A stretch of 64,000 nucleotides of DNA from Chryseolinea sp. H1M3-3 (GTDB lineage Bacteria > Bacteroidota > Bacteroidia > Cytophagales > Cyclobacteriaceae), in assembly GCF_029360725.1 (NCBI RefSeq), contig NZ_JARKMY010000001.1, forward strand, positions 620,001-684,000. Direction: 5' to 3'. The notes below the pieces were generated by a model, which was given only the letters and a program-made list of their open reading frames with translations, made no database searches and had not been told where the DNA came from. Of this stretch, positions 25,567-33,935 are shown piece after piece. Positions within the stretch are counted from its first letter, which is position 1; each line of letters begins with the position of its first letter. Made by a program: the position numbers and the translations under genes.

Positions 25567-26955
25567 TTACTTCACCGCATATGCTGGCCGTTGTGTTCGA
25601 GACAACATACGGTTTGCCTCCTCATCGTTTTTAAATTGTTCTTTTTTAGGATCCCAATATATTTTGCGGTCCAACTTCATAGCGATATGATGCAGTAAAC
25701 AAGCAGAACAAGAGCGATGTGCTTCCTCTACAGGAGCAATCGGCGCTTTATTGTCGCGAATGCTTTCAAGCCAGTTGAGATGATGATTCTTACTTACGGT
25801 AAAATGAAATTCATTCGGCCCAATGACAGATTTGATGATTTTTGGATCACTTGCATCTAACGGTTTTGTTCCGTCTGCATTCACCGGGTCACTGGCTGTA
25901 GCCTGATAGTTACCTCTTGTTACGAAAATCCAGCCTTCCGTTCCTTCAAACTTGATACCATTTGGCAATTCATTGCTAACCACCATCTTCACGCCGTTGT
26001 CGTACAACGCTTCGGTTTTGAAAATTCCATGAACATCCCAAAGTCCTTTTTTCGGAAACTCGGCATGCCCCCAGATTTCTACGGGCCCGGATTTTTCCAT
26101 ACCCATTCCCCAGTGCGCGGAATCAATATGATGAGAACCCCAACCTGTAATCATACCTGCCCCGAATTGTTCACAACGCAACCAACCTGGGCGATCATAA
26201 CCTTCCTGAGGATGTACGCGCTTCTCGGTATAATACACATAAGGCGTTGACGCCAGCCACATGTCATAGTTTAGGTTTTTTGGAATTGGCATCTCAGGCT
26301 CTTCTTCACCTGATGGATCTCCCGGCAACCCGACATACACAGTCTTTAGCTGACCAATCCGTCCATTTCTTACAAGTTCTGCTGCATACCTGAATTGCTC
26401 CGAGGATCTTTGCTGGCTACCGATTTGAAACTTCACGCCACTTTTTTGTACGACGTCACTCACGAAACGTCCTTCAGAAATCGTAAGGGATGCCGGCTTC
26501 TGCATGTACATGTGTTTTTTAGCCCTGGCTGCGGCAACAGCAATCATAGCGTGGGTATGGTCAGGTGTACTGATAAGCACCGCATCGATGTCTTTATCAT
26601 TAATGAGTTCGCGATAGTCGTGATATTCTTTTACGCCATCGAAAGGCTTACCATCGCGCTTGGTGTAATATTCATTTACGAGTTGTTTTCCTTCTGCAGC
26701 ACGTTTCGTATCTAAATCACATACCGCTACGATTTGCGCGAAATCAGTTTTCCAAACACCGGGCATATCGTGAATGCGAGAAATGCGACCGACACCGATA
26801 GCCCCAACGTTAATCCGATTGCTCGGCGCATGTTTGCCAAACACACTGGCGGGTACAATGGAAGGAAAGCCCAGGGCAACCGTTGAAAGCGCTGTTGCCT
26901 TTACAGAAGTCTGGAGAAATTTTCTTCTGGTGACTGTAGGTTTATTGTTTTTCAT
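25567..26955 (-). CDS. Tat-exported Gfo/Idh/MocA oxidoreductase
   Basis: 462 residues. The N-terminus carries a Tat signal (TRRKFLQ at 9-15 followed by a hydrophobic stretch to about 38), so the protein is exported folded and presumably with its NAD(P) bound. The Rossmann part starts INVGAIGVGRISRI, with a glycine loop at 51-59. The next motifs are ISTPDHTHAM and the family EKP position as QKP (MYMQKPAS). The active-site segment GWGSHHIDSAHWGMG has the conserved His-x-x-Asp...His. Such Tat-exported members are abundant in Bacteroidota and Planctomycetota; characterised relatives oxidise sugars or act on glycosides. It starts 22 bases after the DUF6807 gene, so the two are probably co-transcribed. 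Confidence 0.88.
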   Translation of the reverse strand: MKNNKPTVTRRKFLQTSVKATALSTVALGFPSIVPASVFGKHAPSNRINVGAIGVGRISRIHDMPGVWKTDFAQIVAVCDLDTKRAAEGKQLVNEYYTKRDGKPFDGVKEYHDYRELINDKDIDAVLISTPDHTHAMIAVAAARAKKHMYMQKPASLTISEGRFVSDVVQKSGVKFQIGSQQRSSEQFRYAAELVRNGRIGQLKTVYVGLPGDPSGEEEPEMPIPKNLNYDMWLASTPYVYYTEKRVHPQEGYDRPGWLRCEQFGAGMITGWGSHHIDSAHWGMGMEKSGPVEIWGHAEFPKKGLWDVHGIFKTEALYDNGVKMVVSNELPNGIKFEGTEGWIFVTRGNYQATASDPVNADGTKPLDASDPKIIKSVIGPNEFHFTVSKNHHLNWLESIRDNKAPIAPVEEAHRSCSACLLHHIAMKLDRKIYWDPKKEQFKNDEEANRMLSRTQRPAYAVK

Positions 26956-26977
26956 ATACAGGGAAAATTATATTTAA

Positions 26978-28222
26978 TCAATTCATCTTTACCGTTACTT
27001 TCGGTGGCGCACTATAATATTGCCAACCACTTTCTGCTTTCTCTTTTGTAAACTTACCACGGAAGACATTAAACCTGTATTTCAGGGTATAAGTCTTGCC
27101 AGGGGTTAAAAGCCAATCTTTTGTTTTTGTTGGGGCGAACATACCAAACATCTCGCCCCCATTAGAATCTTCCGGCCAAATGCGAAGTGGTTCAGGATGA
27201 TTGAAATTTGCCGGATAAGACATCATTACGGCCCCGCCATATTCATTATCTAATGTTCCTTGAATGATGGCCCACTTTGCTGTAGTTCCATCAGCACCTT
27301 TTCGCGTTTTTCCTTCGGAAGTCAGTACTTCACTATTATCTTTTTTCCATTGCTCTGTTGCTCTCCAGCCCAAGCCAGCATAGCGATATTCAAGAATTAG
27401 AAAGGGACTAGATGACGCACAGTTCATCTGGATGGTTATATCGACAATATAATTGTCGTGGTTGTCTTCCGGCCGGTATACACGCACGGTTTGCAATTCA
27501 TTGAGCGCAACTTTTTCCTTTCCAGCCTTAAATGCAACATGTTCGTGAATCGCTTGGTATTCGGCAAAAACGGGACCTTCAGTAATCGAAACAAAACTAC
27601 CAAACCGAACCGTGCCTTTCCGTCCTTTGATATTCCAAAAATCGACAGTATCACCTTCAAACAAAACATGGGTCCACGGATTCCATATACCATAGTGATG
27701 ATAATGGTCGGGTGCCTGAATACGCGTGATAACTTTTCCATTCGGTGTCCACAGGGGATGAATGAATGCACTTCGCTTGTAAGCTGTATCAATTCCAGCA
27801 GGCGGGTACACCGTTTTGAAATTGTATTGAAGCAGGTTTTTATTTCCGCTCGTTATTAGCAGTGCACCATCACTTGACTTTGCCTGAATCAAACGTGAAG
27901 CCTTAACAGGATTACCTTTCACGATTTCATAGACACGTTTTTTTTCCTTTGCATTTGGTGCATTGACCATCCAATACAACATCCGTAGTTCTTTATTGTC
28001 AATTTGAAACGGAACAGCAATTCGTTTTGCACCTTGGACTTCCACCAAGCTTAAAACTGAGTCATGAAGTAAAGTAATTTGATCGAGGTCTACTTTTGCA
28101 GGCACTTGTAAACCATTCATCGGAGAAGTCAGCTCCACTTCCAACGTCGCAACCTTTTGACCAAAAATCGGAGTACTGGCAATGGCACACAACAGCAAGG
28201 TGCATAATGAAATCGGATGCAT
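26978..28222 (-). CDS. DUF6807 (PmoA-like) family secreted protein
   Basis: 414 residues with a signal peptide (about 1-21, IFGQ end). The rest matches the DUF6807/'methane oxygenase PmoA' family found in sugar-utilisation loci. The signature is DHYHHYGIWNPWTHVLFEGDTVDFWN, rich in His and Trp, followed by the mid-domain VEYRYAGLGWRA-like segment (FLILEYRYAGLGWRATEQW). The C-terminal segment includes PANFNHPEPLRIWPED. Despite the historic name there is no reason to link it with methane oxidation. Members often sit next to Gfo/Idh/MocA genes, as here (22-base gap). The beta-sandwich fold and His cluster suggest a hydrolase or carbohydrate-binding role, but the reaction is not established. Confidence 0.8.
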   Translation of the reverse strand: MHPISLCTLLLCAIASTPIFGQKVATLEVELTSPMNGLQVPAKVDLDQITLLHDSVLSLVEVQGAKRIAVPFQIDNKELRMLYWMVNAPNAKEKKRVYEIVKGNPVKASRLIQAKSSDGALLITSGNKNLLQYNFKTVYPPAGIDTAYKRSAFIHPLWTPNGKVITRIQAPDHYHHYGIWNPWTHVLFEGDTVDFWNIKGRKGTVRFGSFVSITEGPVFAEYQAIHEHVAFKAGKEKVALNELQTVRVYRPEDNHDNYIVDITIQMNCASSSPFLILEYRYAGLGWRATEQWKKDNSEVLTSEGKTRKGADGTTAKWAIIQGTLDNEYGGAVMMSYPANFNHPEPLRIWPEDSNGGEMFGMFAPTKTKDWLLTPGKTYTLKYRFNVFRGKFTKEKAESGWQYYSAPPKVTVKMN

Positions 28223-28520
28223 ACACTAAATTAACGTTAATCTCGACAAATTATGTCGCTGCAATCGTTAACACCAAAAATGTTACATGATAGGCAAATA
28301 TCTATTGTTGCATTTGTTGCATGATTTGTTGCATTGATTGTTGCATTATTCTTTAACCACGCCGCGAAGCGTGCTTTTCCCGGAGTCTTGCTGACCTATT
28401 TATGACGATGCGGTAAGCGCTGCAGGAATATGGAACTGAATGGCAAAACACTTAGCTGGTAACAAGCATTTCAACATTCCGAAAGTTTACGATTAACGGA
28501 AGCTTTTTTACCGCTTCAAT
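28223..28520. other. Intergenic region between GH3 and DUF6807 genes, with direct repeats
   Basis: 298 bases downstream of GH3 and upstream of the DUF6807 gene (both minus strand). It contains four TTGTTGCAT repeats (separate entry) and a short CACGC/GCGTG hairpin near 28358-28374 that is too weak to call a terminator. No ORF is convincing. Confidence 0.5.
28305..28346. repeat. Four direct repeats of TTGTTGCAT
   Basis: Exact copies start at 28305, 28314, 28326 and 28338, so spacing is 9, 12 and 12 bases. They lie 83-124 bases upstream of the start of the DUF6807 gene on the minus strand, where the unit reads ATGCAACAA. The position fits an operator array for the leftward catabolic genes. Confidence 0.8.
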
Positions 28521-31196
28521 TTATCGCAATGCAATTTTTGTCTTCAAACCTGGTACTGCCGTTGTTCCCACTTTTACATCAGGTTGTCCGCCGCCAACAG
28601 CAATTTCAAATTCGCCAGGAACTACACTTCGCTCGCCCTTCGTATTCACGATGGAAAAAGCGTCCGAGGTAATTGTGAGATCAACTTGTTTTGATTCTCC
28701 GGGTGCTAACGTAATACGTTGAAATTGCGCCAAGGAGCGTATGGGCGTTTTAATAGAAGCCTTCATGTGTGTAACGTACGCTTGCACAACCTCGTCACCG
28801 GATACGGCTCCGGTATTTTTTACTGTTACGGAAAGTTTTACCGGATCACCCGCCTTATAAGTTTCTTCGACTTTCAAATTTTCGTAGCCAAAGGTAGTGT
28901 AGCTCAAACCATACCCGAAGGGATAAAGCGGCTCACCATTAAAGTAACGGTATGTCTGTTTAGTCAAATTGTAATCTTTAAATGGTGGAAGATCTTTTTC
29001 TGATTTATAAAACGTCACGGGCAATTTTCCACCAGGATTATAGTCGCCAAAAAGTACATCAGCAATTGCTTGACCAGCAGCCTGACCAGGATACCAGGTT
29101 TCTAAAATGGCTGGGATATTTTTTTGCTCCCAGTTTATAGCAAGTGCACTCCCGTTTAGCAGCACCAACACAACTGGTTTGCCTAAGGCAGCAATTTCTT
29201 TGATCAGCTGCTGTTGAGGCTTAGGTAAATCAATTTTCGTTCTGTCACCGGCATTAAATCCATCTATTACGATATCCATTTCTTCTCCTTCCATCCGCGC
29301 TGTTAATCCCATGCACATCACAATGGCATCTGCTTTTTTTGCTACTTCAAGCGCTTCTTTTTTTAGATCGGGTTGAGGCCTTGCCCAAACCAGTTGCACC
29401 TGCGCATCTGCATATGTCTCGATGGCTTCCAGTTTAATTTTATAACGCTTCCCTGCCTCCAGTTTCATAACCGGAGACTTTCGTAAACGTGGATCGCCGT
29501 ATTCATCACGGAAATGATAAATGGTTTTGGCTACCAGGCTATCATTCAAGTAAAGACGGGTATTGGTAGTACTTACAAATCCAAGTTGATACATAGCAGT
29601 TTTATCCGGTACCAATTCGCCCGTCCACCGAATACTAAAACTATCATCGTTCATATCATTGCGCGGAGCTTTTTCCGACCAATTCATGTCCATATCCTTA
29701 TCGGTCGATGTATACAAAGGAGTCCCGCTCAGATCAGCGTTGTTAAAATATTCTCCTTTCAATCCATTTTCATTTCCGCTAAAGAGAACTTCACCCGGAA
29801 TTGTTTTATACGTCGGCATCCCATCCGCCAATTCACAACCTTGGGCATAGAGCACGTTGGTACTCTTAAGTTTTTCTTTGATTCCTCGGAGCGGCGTGAC
29901 TGCATCTGATGGCACGCCGTTGTAATTTCCCAACAGCATCAGCCATTCGTCTGAATTAGGGCCGATAACAGCCAAAGTTCCGATATCCTTTTTTAACGGC
30001 AGTGTTTTATTTTCATTCTTTAAAAGTACAATGGATTTCTGTGCGGCCTCCAGTGCCATCGCTTTATGTTCTTTGCTATCCACAACGCTGTAAGGGATAT
30101 TTGCATACTTTACCATGTCATCAGGATCGAACATGCCCAGTTTAAACCTTGCGGTAAAAAGTCTTTTTACCGAAACATCAATTTCTTTTTCGGTGATAAG
30201 ATTCTTTTGTACTGCCTCTTTTAACGAGAGGTATACTTTTCCACATTCCAGATCTGTACCTGACTTTACAGCCAAGGCCGCAGCCTCAGCCGGTGTCGAA
30301 ACAATTTTGTGATGGGCATAAATATCTTCAACGGCGCCGCAGTCTGAAACCACAAATCCACTAAAATCCCAATCCTGACGAAGAACATTGTCTAATAATT
30401 TCCCACTGCTGCAGCAGGCTTCTCCGTTGTAACGATTATAAGCGCACATCAATGAATATGCTTTTGCTTCTTTGATACCAATTTCAAATTGCGGCAGATA
30501 AGTTTCATACAAATCTTTTTCACCAATGACTGCGTTGAAAGTATGTCGATTGATTTCCGGGCCGCTGTGTACAGCAAAATGTTTAACGGTGGCAATGGTT
30601 TTATAATACACTGAATCATCTCCCTGCAGTCCTTTAATAAATTCAACGGCAAGTCTAGCGGTGAGATATGGATCTTCCCCATAGGTTTCCTGCCCTCTTC
30701 CCCACCGTGGGTCACGAAAAATATTGATGTTGGGCGACCAAAGTGTAAGCCCTTGATAAATAAATCGTTTGTCTTTTTTTGCAAAATCGTGATGCTTGGC
30801 GCGGGCCTCGTCGGCAATGGCAGTCGACACTCTGAACATCAAGTCACGATCCCACGAAGCTCCCAGTCCAATAGCCTGGGGAAACACTGTAGCCAGCCCC
30901 GCCCGTGCTACGCCATGTAAACCCTCAGACCACCAGTTATATTCAGGGATACCCAATCTTTCGATGGCTGGCGCCTGATTGATCATCTGACTGATTTTCT
31001 CCTCCAAAGTCATCCTCCCAACCAAATCATTAACACGTTCTTCAATTGCCAAATCTGTATTGAGATAAGGTAATACCTCAGCTTTTTCTTTCGATGGTCC
31101 GGAAGGACTACAGGAATCCGCAAGTAAAAAGACGGTTAATATAAATGCAGCTCGCAGAAGCTTGCTTTCAGTAAAGGTGGATTTAATACGGAGCAT
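28521..31196 (-). CDS. GH3 beta-xylosidase/beta-glucosidase with PA14 insertion
   Basis: 891 residues. A probable lipoprotein signal ends at Cys29 (LADSC). The GH3 barrel (about 48-350) has the plant and bacterial beta-xylosidase landmarks IPEYNWWSEGLHGVAR (83-98), LTLWSPNINIFRDPRWGRGQETYGEDPYL and KHF at 205-207. The nucleophile Asp285 is in GFVVSDCGAVED. The second GH3 domain starts near 385 and is interrupted by a PA14 domain at about 465-610. A fibronectin III-like domain closes the protein (about 800-870). The NWWSEGLHG signature favours xylosidase or arabinofuranosidase over glucosidase. It heads the leftward block and fits removal of xylose from GH10 products. Confidence 0.92.
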   Translation of the reverse strand: MLRIKSTFTESKLLRAAFILTVFLLADSCSPSGPSKEKAEVLPYLNTDLAIEERVNDLVGRMTLEEKISQMINQAPAIERLGIPEYNWWSEGLHGVARAGLATVFPQAIGLGASWDRDLMFRVSTAIADEARAKHHDFAKKDKRFIYQGLTLWSPNINIFRDPRWGRGQETYGEDPYLTARLAVEFIKGLQGDDSVYYKTIATVKHFAVHSGPEINRHTFNAVIGEKDLYETYLPQFEIGIKEAKAYSLMCAYNRYNGEACCSSGKLLDNVLRQDWDFSGFVVSDCGAVEDIYAHHKIVSTPAEAAALAVKSGTDLECGKVYLSLKEAVQKNLITEKEIDVSVKRLFTARFKLGMFDPDDMVKYANIPYSVVDSKEHKAMALEAAQKSIVLLKNENKTLPLKKDIGTLAVIGPNSDEWLMLLGNYNGVPSDAVTPLRGIKEKLKSTNVLYAQGCELADGMPTYKTIPGEVLFSGNENGLKGEYFNNADLSGTPLYTSTDKDMDMNWSEKAPRNDMNDDSFSIRWTGELVPDKTAMYQLGFVSTTNTRLYLNDSLVAKTIYHFRDEYGDPRLRKSPVMKLEAGKRYKIKLEAIETYADAQVQLVWARPQPDLKKEALEVAKKADAIVMCMGLTARMEGEEMDIVIDGFNAGDRTKIDLPKPQQQLIKEIAALGKPVVLVLLNGSALAINWEQKNIPAILETWYPGQAAGQAIADVLFGDYNPGGKLPVTFYKSEKDLPPFKDYNLTKQTYRYFNGEPLYPFGYGLSYTTFGYENLKVEETYKAGDPVKLSVTVKNTGAVSGDEVVQAYVTHMKASIKTPIRSLAQFQRITLAPGESKQVDLTITSDAFSIVNTKGERSVVPGEFEIAVGGGQPDVKVGTTAVPGLKTKIALR

Positions 31197-31387
31197 TTCA
31201 ATTATTGGGTTTTAATTAGGTATGGTATAATATTAACTACATGGGTTCGTAAACAGGTAGCATACGGGTTGATGAGGGTCAAATTTAGCGGTCATAAACT
31301 TAGCAAATAATTCAATCATAACGTTTGCAGAAGCTACGAATGGTTATTTGAGCAAACAATCGCTGAGGCACGCTGTTAATAATTCGC

Positions 31388-31804
31388 ATGGAGCGAATCA
31401 AAGTAATCTTAGTTGATAATGATCCTGATGAATTATTTTTTATGGAAAAAGGATTTGAGGCCTCGGACCGTTACGCAATTATTGCCCAATGTTCCGGGTG
31501 GCCCCAGCTTAAAGAGTTCATTCAGCATGCAGATGAATTGCCAGATTTAATTATCACGGATTTAAATATGCCCGGTAAAAATGGGGTTGATATCGCGTCC
31601 ATGATCCATTCAAATCCGGCGTATAATGCTATCAAAGTAGTGGTTCTTTCTATTACTACAGGCGACAATAATAAGGGGGTGCAGGCAAATCTCAGCGGGT
31701 CATCACTTTTTATACCCAAGCCGTCCTCTTTACTAGAATATGAGTCTTTTGCAATAGACCTTTATGAGAAAATAAATATCGACGTTTTTAATTCAAGGAG
31801 ATAG
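31388..31804 (+). CDS. Single-domain response regulator (CheY-like)
   Basis: 138 residues, a receiver domain only. The acidic pocket is Asp10, Asp12 and Asp14 (VDNDPDE), the phospho-acceptor Asp58 lies in IITDLNMPGKNG, and the conserved Ser/Thr and Lys appear as VVLSITTG and FIPKP. There is no output domain, so it should act by phosphotransfer or protein contact. Its last 17 bases overlap the 3' end of another single-domain receiver gene on the opposite strand. No kinase is adjacent. Confidence 0.92.
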   Translation: MERIKVILVDNDPDELFFMEKGFEASDRYAIIAQCSGWPQLKEFIQHADELPDLIITDLNMPGKNGVDIASMIHSNPAYNAIKVVVLSITTGDNNKGVQANLSGSSLFIPKPSSLLEYESFAIDLYEKINIDVFNSRR

Positions 31805-32195
31805 AGAACTCCTGGCCTATCAGTTTCTTGATTTCGTCTCGCGATAAAGGTTTATTATAATAATATTTGATTCCCATTTCTTTTGTGCGCGCCAAATCTC
31901 TTGGATCAGCTGATGAAGTCAGTACGACTATTGTGATTGCATTTTTGTTCGGCAGATCGATCTTAGCAAACTCCTCTAAAAATTCGTAGCCATTCATGAT
32001 GGGCATGTCAAGATCCAGAAATATAATATCTGGCATTTGCATCTTGCCGTTACGATAGAGTTCAAGAATCTCCAACGCCTGTTTTCCGTTCGATGCAAAA
32101 CTAATTTCGTTTGCCAACCCCAGGGAGGTGATTGTTTTCTCACTCAGAAAATTGAAAATCTTGTCATCATCAACTAATAGAATGTTCTTCTTCAT
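31788..32195 (-). CDS. Single-domain response regulator (CheY-like)
   Basis: 135 residues, receiver domain only. Key residues are Asp9, Asp10 and Asp11 (LVDDDK), phospho-acceptor Asp61 (IIFLDLDMPIMNG), Thr/Ser in VVLTSSADPRD and Lys in YYNKPLS. It belongs to the 'Rcp1-like' type common in Bacteroidota, which often has longer loops around the acceptor (YRNGKMQMPD). It converges on, and overlaps, the neighbouring receiver gene. The two proteins are clearly different in sequence, so this is not a recent duplication. Confidence 0.94.
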   Translation of the reverse strand: MKKNILLVDDDKIFNFLSEKTITSLGLANEISFASNGKQALEILELYRNGKMQMPDIIFLDLDMPIMNGYEFLEEFAKIDLPNKNAITIVVLTSSADPRDLARTKEMGIKYYYNKPLSRDEIKKLIGQEFSISLN

Positions 32196-32218
32196 ACAGT
32201 GAGTTGTTTGATCCTTTA

Positions 32219-32226
32219 CAAATATA
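32219..32226 (-). promoter_or_regulatory. Candidate -7 box for the CheY-like gene
   Basis: The minus strand reads TATATTTG, an exact TAnnTTTG match, 24 bases before the ATG. The possible -33 CAA (plus strand, 32242-32244) is only 15 bases away, so the match is incomplete. Confidence 0.35.
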
Positions 32227-32309
32227 AAAGGGTTTTGTGAGCAATCCTATCCGATAGCGTTTGGCCTAAATCAGTATATTCACCTAAGTATACAGACTCA
32301 TTCAATCTT

Positions 32310-33392
32310 ATGTTTAAGCATATCATCATTCATCTGCTTTTTTTATTCTCAACATCGGTTTCATCTTTCGCACAGCAAAAGATTATTCGTAACCCAGCCA
32401 CCAAGGCGAAAAATGTTATCCTTTTGATTGGTGACGGCATGGGGCTCGCGCAAATCTACGCGGGCATGACTGCTAACAAAGGATGGCTTCACCTTGAAAA
32501 ATGTACGGTGGTGGGTCTCTCAAAAACCAATTCGGCAGACCGGTACATCACTGATTCAGCGGCCGGAGCAACCGCATTTGCAACTGGCAAAAAGACCAAC
32601 AACGGTTGCGTTGGAGTCGATTCTTTGGGAAGGCCAGTTGCTACGATATTGGAAATTGCTGAACAAAGAGGCCTCGCCACCGGACTTGTGGCTACTACAG
32701 CTATCACAGATGCGACACCAGCATCGTTTATTGCTCACCAGCCGTCGCGCGATTTGGGTGAAGCTATTGCTGATGATTTTCTTAAAACTGATGTTGATGT
32801 TTTTATTGGCGCTGGCCTAAACCATTTTAAAACACGTGCTGACAAACGTGACTTGACTGCAGAACTAAAAAAGAACGGCTATCAGGTGCTTTATGATATC
32901 AATGAAGTAGCTAAGGTCAATTCAGGAAAGTTGGCTGGATTTGTTTCCGACCAACGTTGGTCTGGTGGCCGAGGAGATCAATTGTTAAAATCAGCGCAGA
33001 CTGCCATTCGGATTTTAGAACAAAACAAAAATGGTTTCTTCTTAATGATCGAAGGATCACAAATTGATGATGGCGGGCACGAGAATAATTCCAACCACGT
33101 CATTGAAGAAATGCTGGATTTCGATAATGTAATTGGAGAAGTACTTTCCTTTGCCGAAAAAAATGGAGAAACTTTAATAGTTATCACCGCAGATCACGAA
33201 ACGGGAGGCTACACGTTGGTCGATGGCAACCTTCAAACCGGCCGGGTTGAAGGAAGGTTCTCAACCGAGGGCCACACGAGTGTGATGGTCCCAGTGTTCG
33301 CCTATGGGCCGGGTGCAGAGACCTTCACTGGGATTTATCACAATACAAAGATTTTCGACAAACTCATGACGGCTTTTTCGTTTAACAAATAA
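32310..33392 (+). CDS. Exported alkaline phosphatase (PhoA family)
   Basis: 360 residues with a signal peptide (about 1-22, SSFAQ). Active-site elements of the alkaline phosphatase superfamily are complete: metal Asp42 in IGDGMG, nucleophile Ser83 in TDSAAGATAFATG, ATTAITDATPASFIAH for the third metal site, IEGSQIDDGGHENN, TADHETGG, and the final His in STEGHTSV. It is shorter than E. coli PhoA and resembles the compact Bacteroidota enzymes. It would release phosphate from monoesters in the periplasm. It is monocistronic and convergent with the small GyrI-like gene. Confidence 0.93.
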   Translation: MFKHIIIHLLFLFSTSVSSFAQQKIIRNPATKAKNVILLIGDGMGLAQIYAGMTANKGWLHLEKCTVVGLSKTNSADRYITDSAAGATAFATGKKTNNGCVGVDSLGRPVATILEIAEQRGLATGLVATTAITDATPASFIAHQPSRDLGEAIADDFLKTDVDVFIGAGLNHFKTRADKRDLTAELKKNGYQVLYDINEVAKVNSGKLAGFVSDQRWSGGRGDQLLKSAQTAIRILEQNKNGFFLMIEGSQIDDGGHENNSNHVIEEMLDFDNVIGEVLSFAEKNGETLIVITADHETGGYTLVDGNLQTGRVEGRFSTEGHTSVMVPVFAYGPGAETFTGIYHNTKIFDKLMTAFSFNK

Positions 33393-33418
33393 ACGAGCTG
33401 CTGAACGACAGGTATTCG

Positions 33419-33829
33419 TCAGGAAATAGCCTTGACCATACAATACATTTCTCGATCGTTTTTGTACCACTCAACACAGGGGCTCATGTGATCCACTCCT
33501 TTTACTTCCATCATGCTATGGAAACTCTCTTTAATTAATTCTATCCGGACTTTCCAATCTGTAATTTTCACGGAAAAATATTTTCCTTTACTAATTATAT
33601 ACCTTTCAAACCCAAACTTTTCAGCTTCGCCGTCATTCATCTCTTCAACGCCAGCGATATAAATCATTTTACCTTCGGGCGTCATGCTGCTTATTCCGTA
33701 GTAGGATCTGTTTGTGCCTTCTGGCATCAATGCTACGAGCGAATCAAAAGATTCCCCAATCCCCTTGGGAAAGGTTTTTACGGGAAAGCCAAAAATTTTT
33801 ATATCGTCCTTTAATATTTGAGTTTCCAT
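33419..33829 (-). CDS. GyrI-like / effector-binding domain protein
   Basis: 136 residues without signal peptide or DNA-binding domain. The pattern fits the stand-alone SHS2-type effector-binding domain of the AraC/MerR/GyrI group: FGFPVKTFPKGIGESFDSLVALMP, a middle with YYGISSMTPEGKMIYIAGVEEM, YIISKGKYFSVKITDW, and the closing acidic CVEWYKN segment. Such proteins bind small hydrophobic or cationic molecules, or hydrolyse them. The native ligand is unknown. Confidence 0.65.
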   Translation of the reverse strand: METQILKDDIKIFGFPVKTFPKGIGESFDSLVALMPEGTNRSYYGISSMTPEGKMIYIAGVEEMNDGEAEKFGFERYIISKGKYFSVKITDWKVRIELIKESFHSMMEVKGVDHMSPCVEWYKNDREMYCMVKAIS

Positions 33830-33848
33830 AAACGTCTGTTCTTTTACA

Positions 33849-33856
33849 CAAACTTA
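33849..33856 (-). promoter_or_regulatory. Candidate -7 box for the GyrI-like gene
   Basis: The minus strand reads TAAGTTTG, an exact TAnnTTTG match, 20 bases before the ATG at 33829. A -33 box at the right distance is not evident. Confidence 0.33.
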
Positions 33857-33935
33857 ATTTGTTAGCGTAAACTTCTGGAGGGACAACTCCGGCATTTTAA
33901 GGGGGTGAATCCGGACAAATCCTCAGTTCGATTTT

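Noticed and set aside
25567-26955. Tat-exported Gfo/Idh/MocA enzyme as the missing xylose dehydrogenase of the Weimberg-type pathway
   Set aside because: Some xylose dehydrogenases do belong to this superfamily, but this one is exported while the downstream enzymes are cytosolic, and it lies in another operon with DUF6807. Without a search I cannot support it.
26978-28222. Methane monooxygenase subunit (PmoA)
   Set aside because: The DUF6807 family was once named after PmoA, but this is a soluble secreted protein with no transmembrane helices and lies in a carbohydrate locus.
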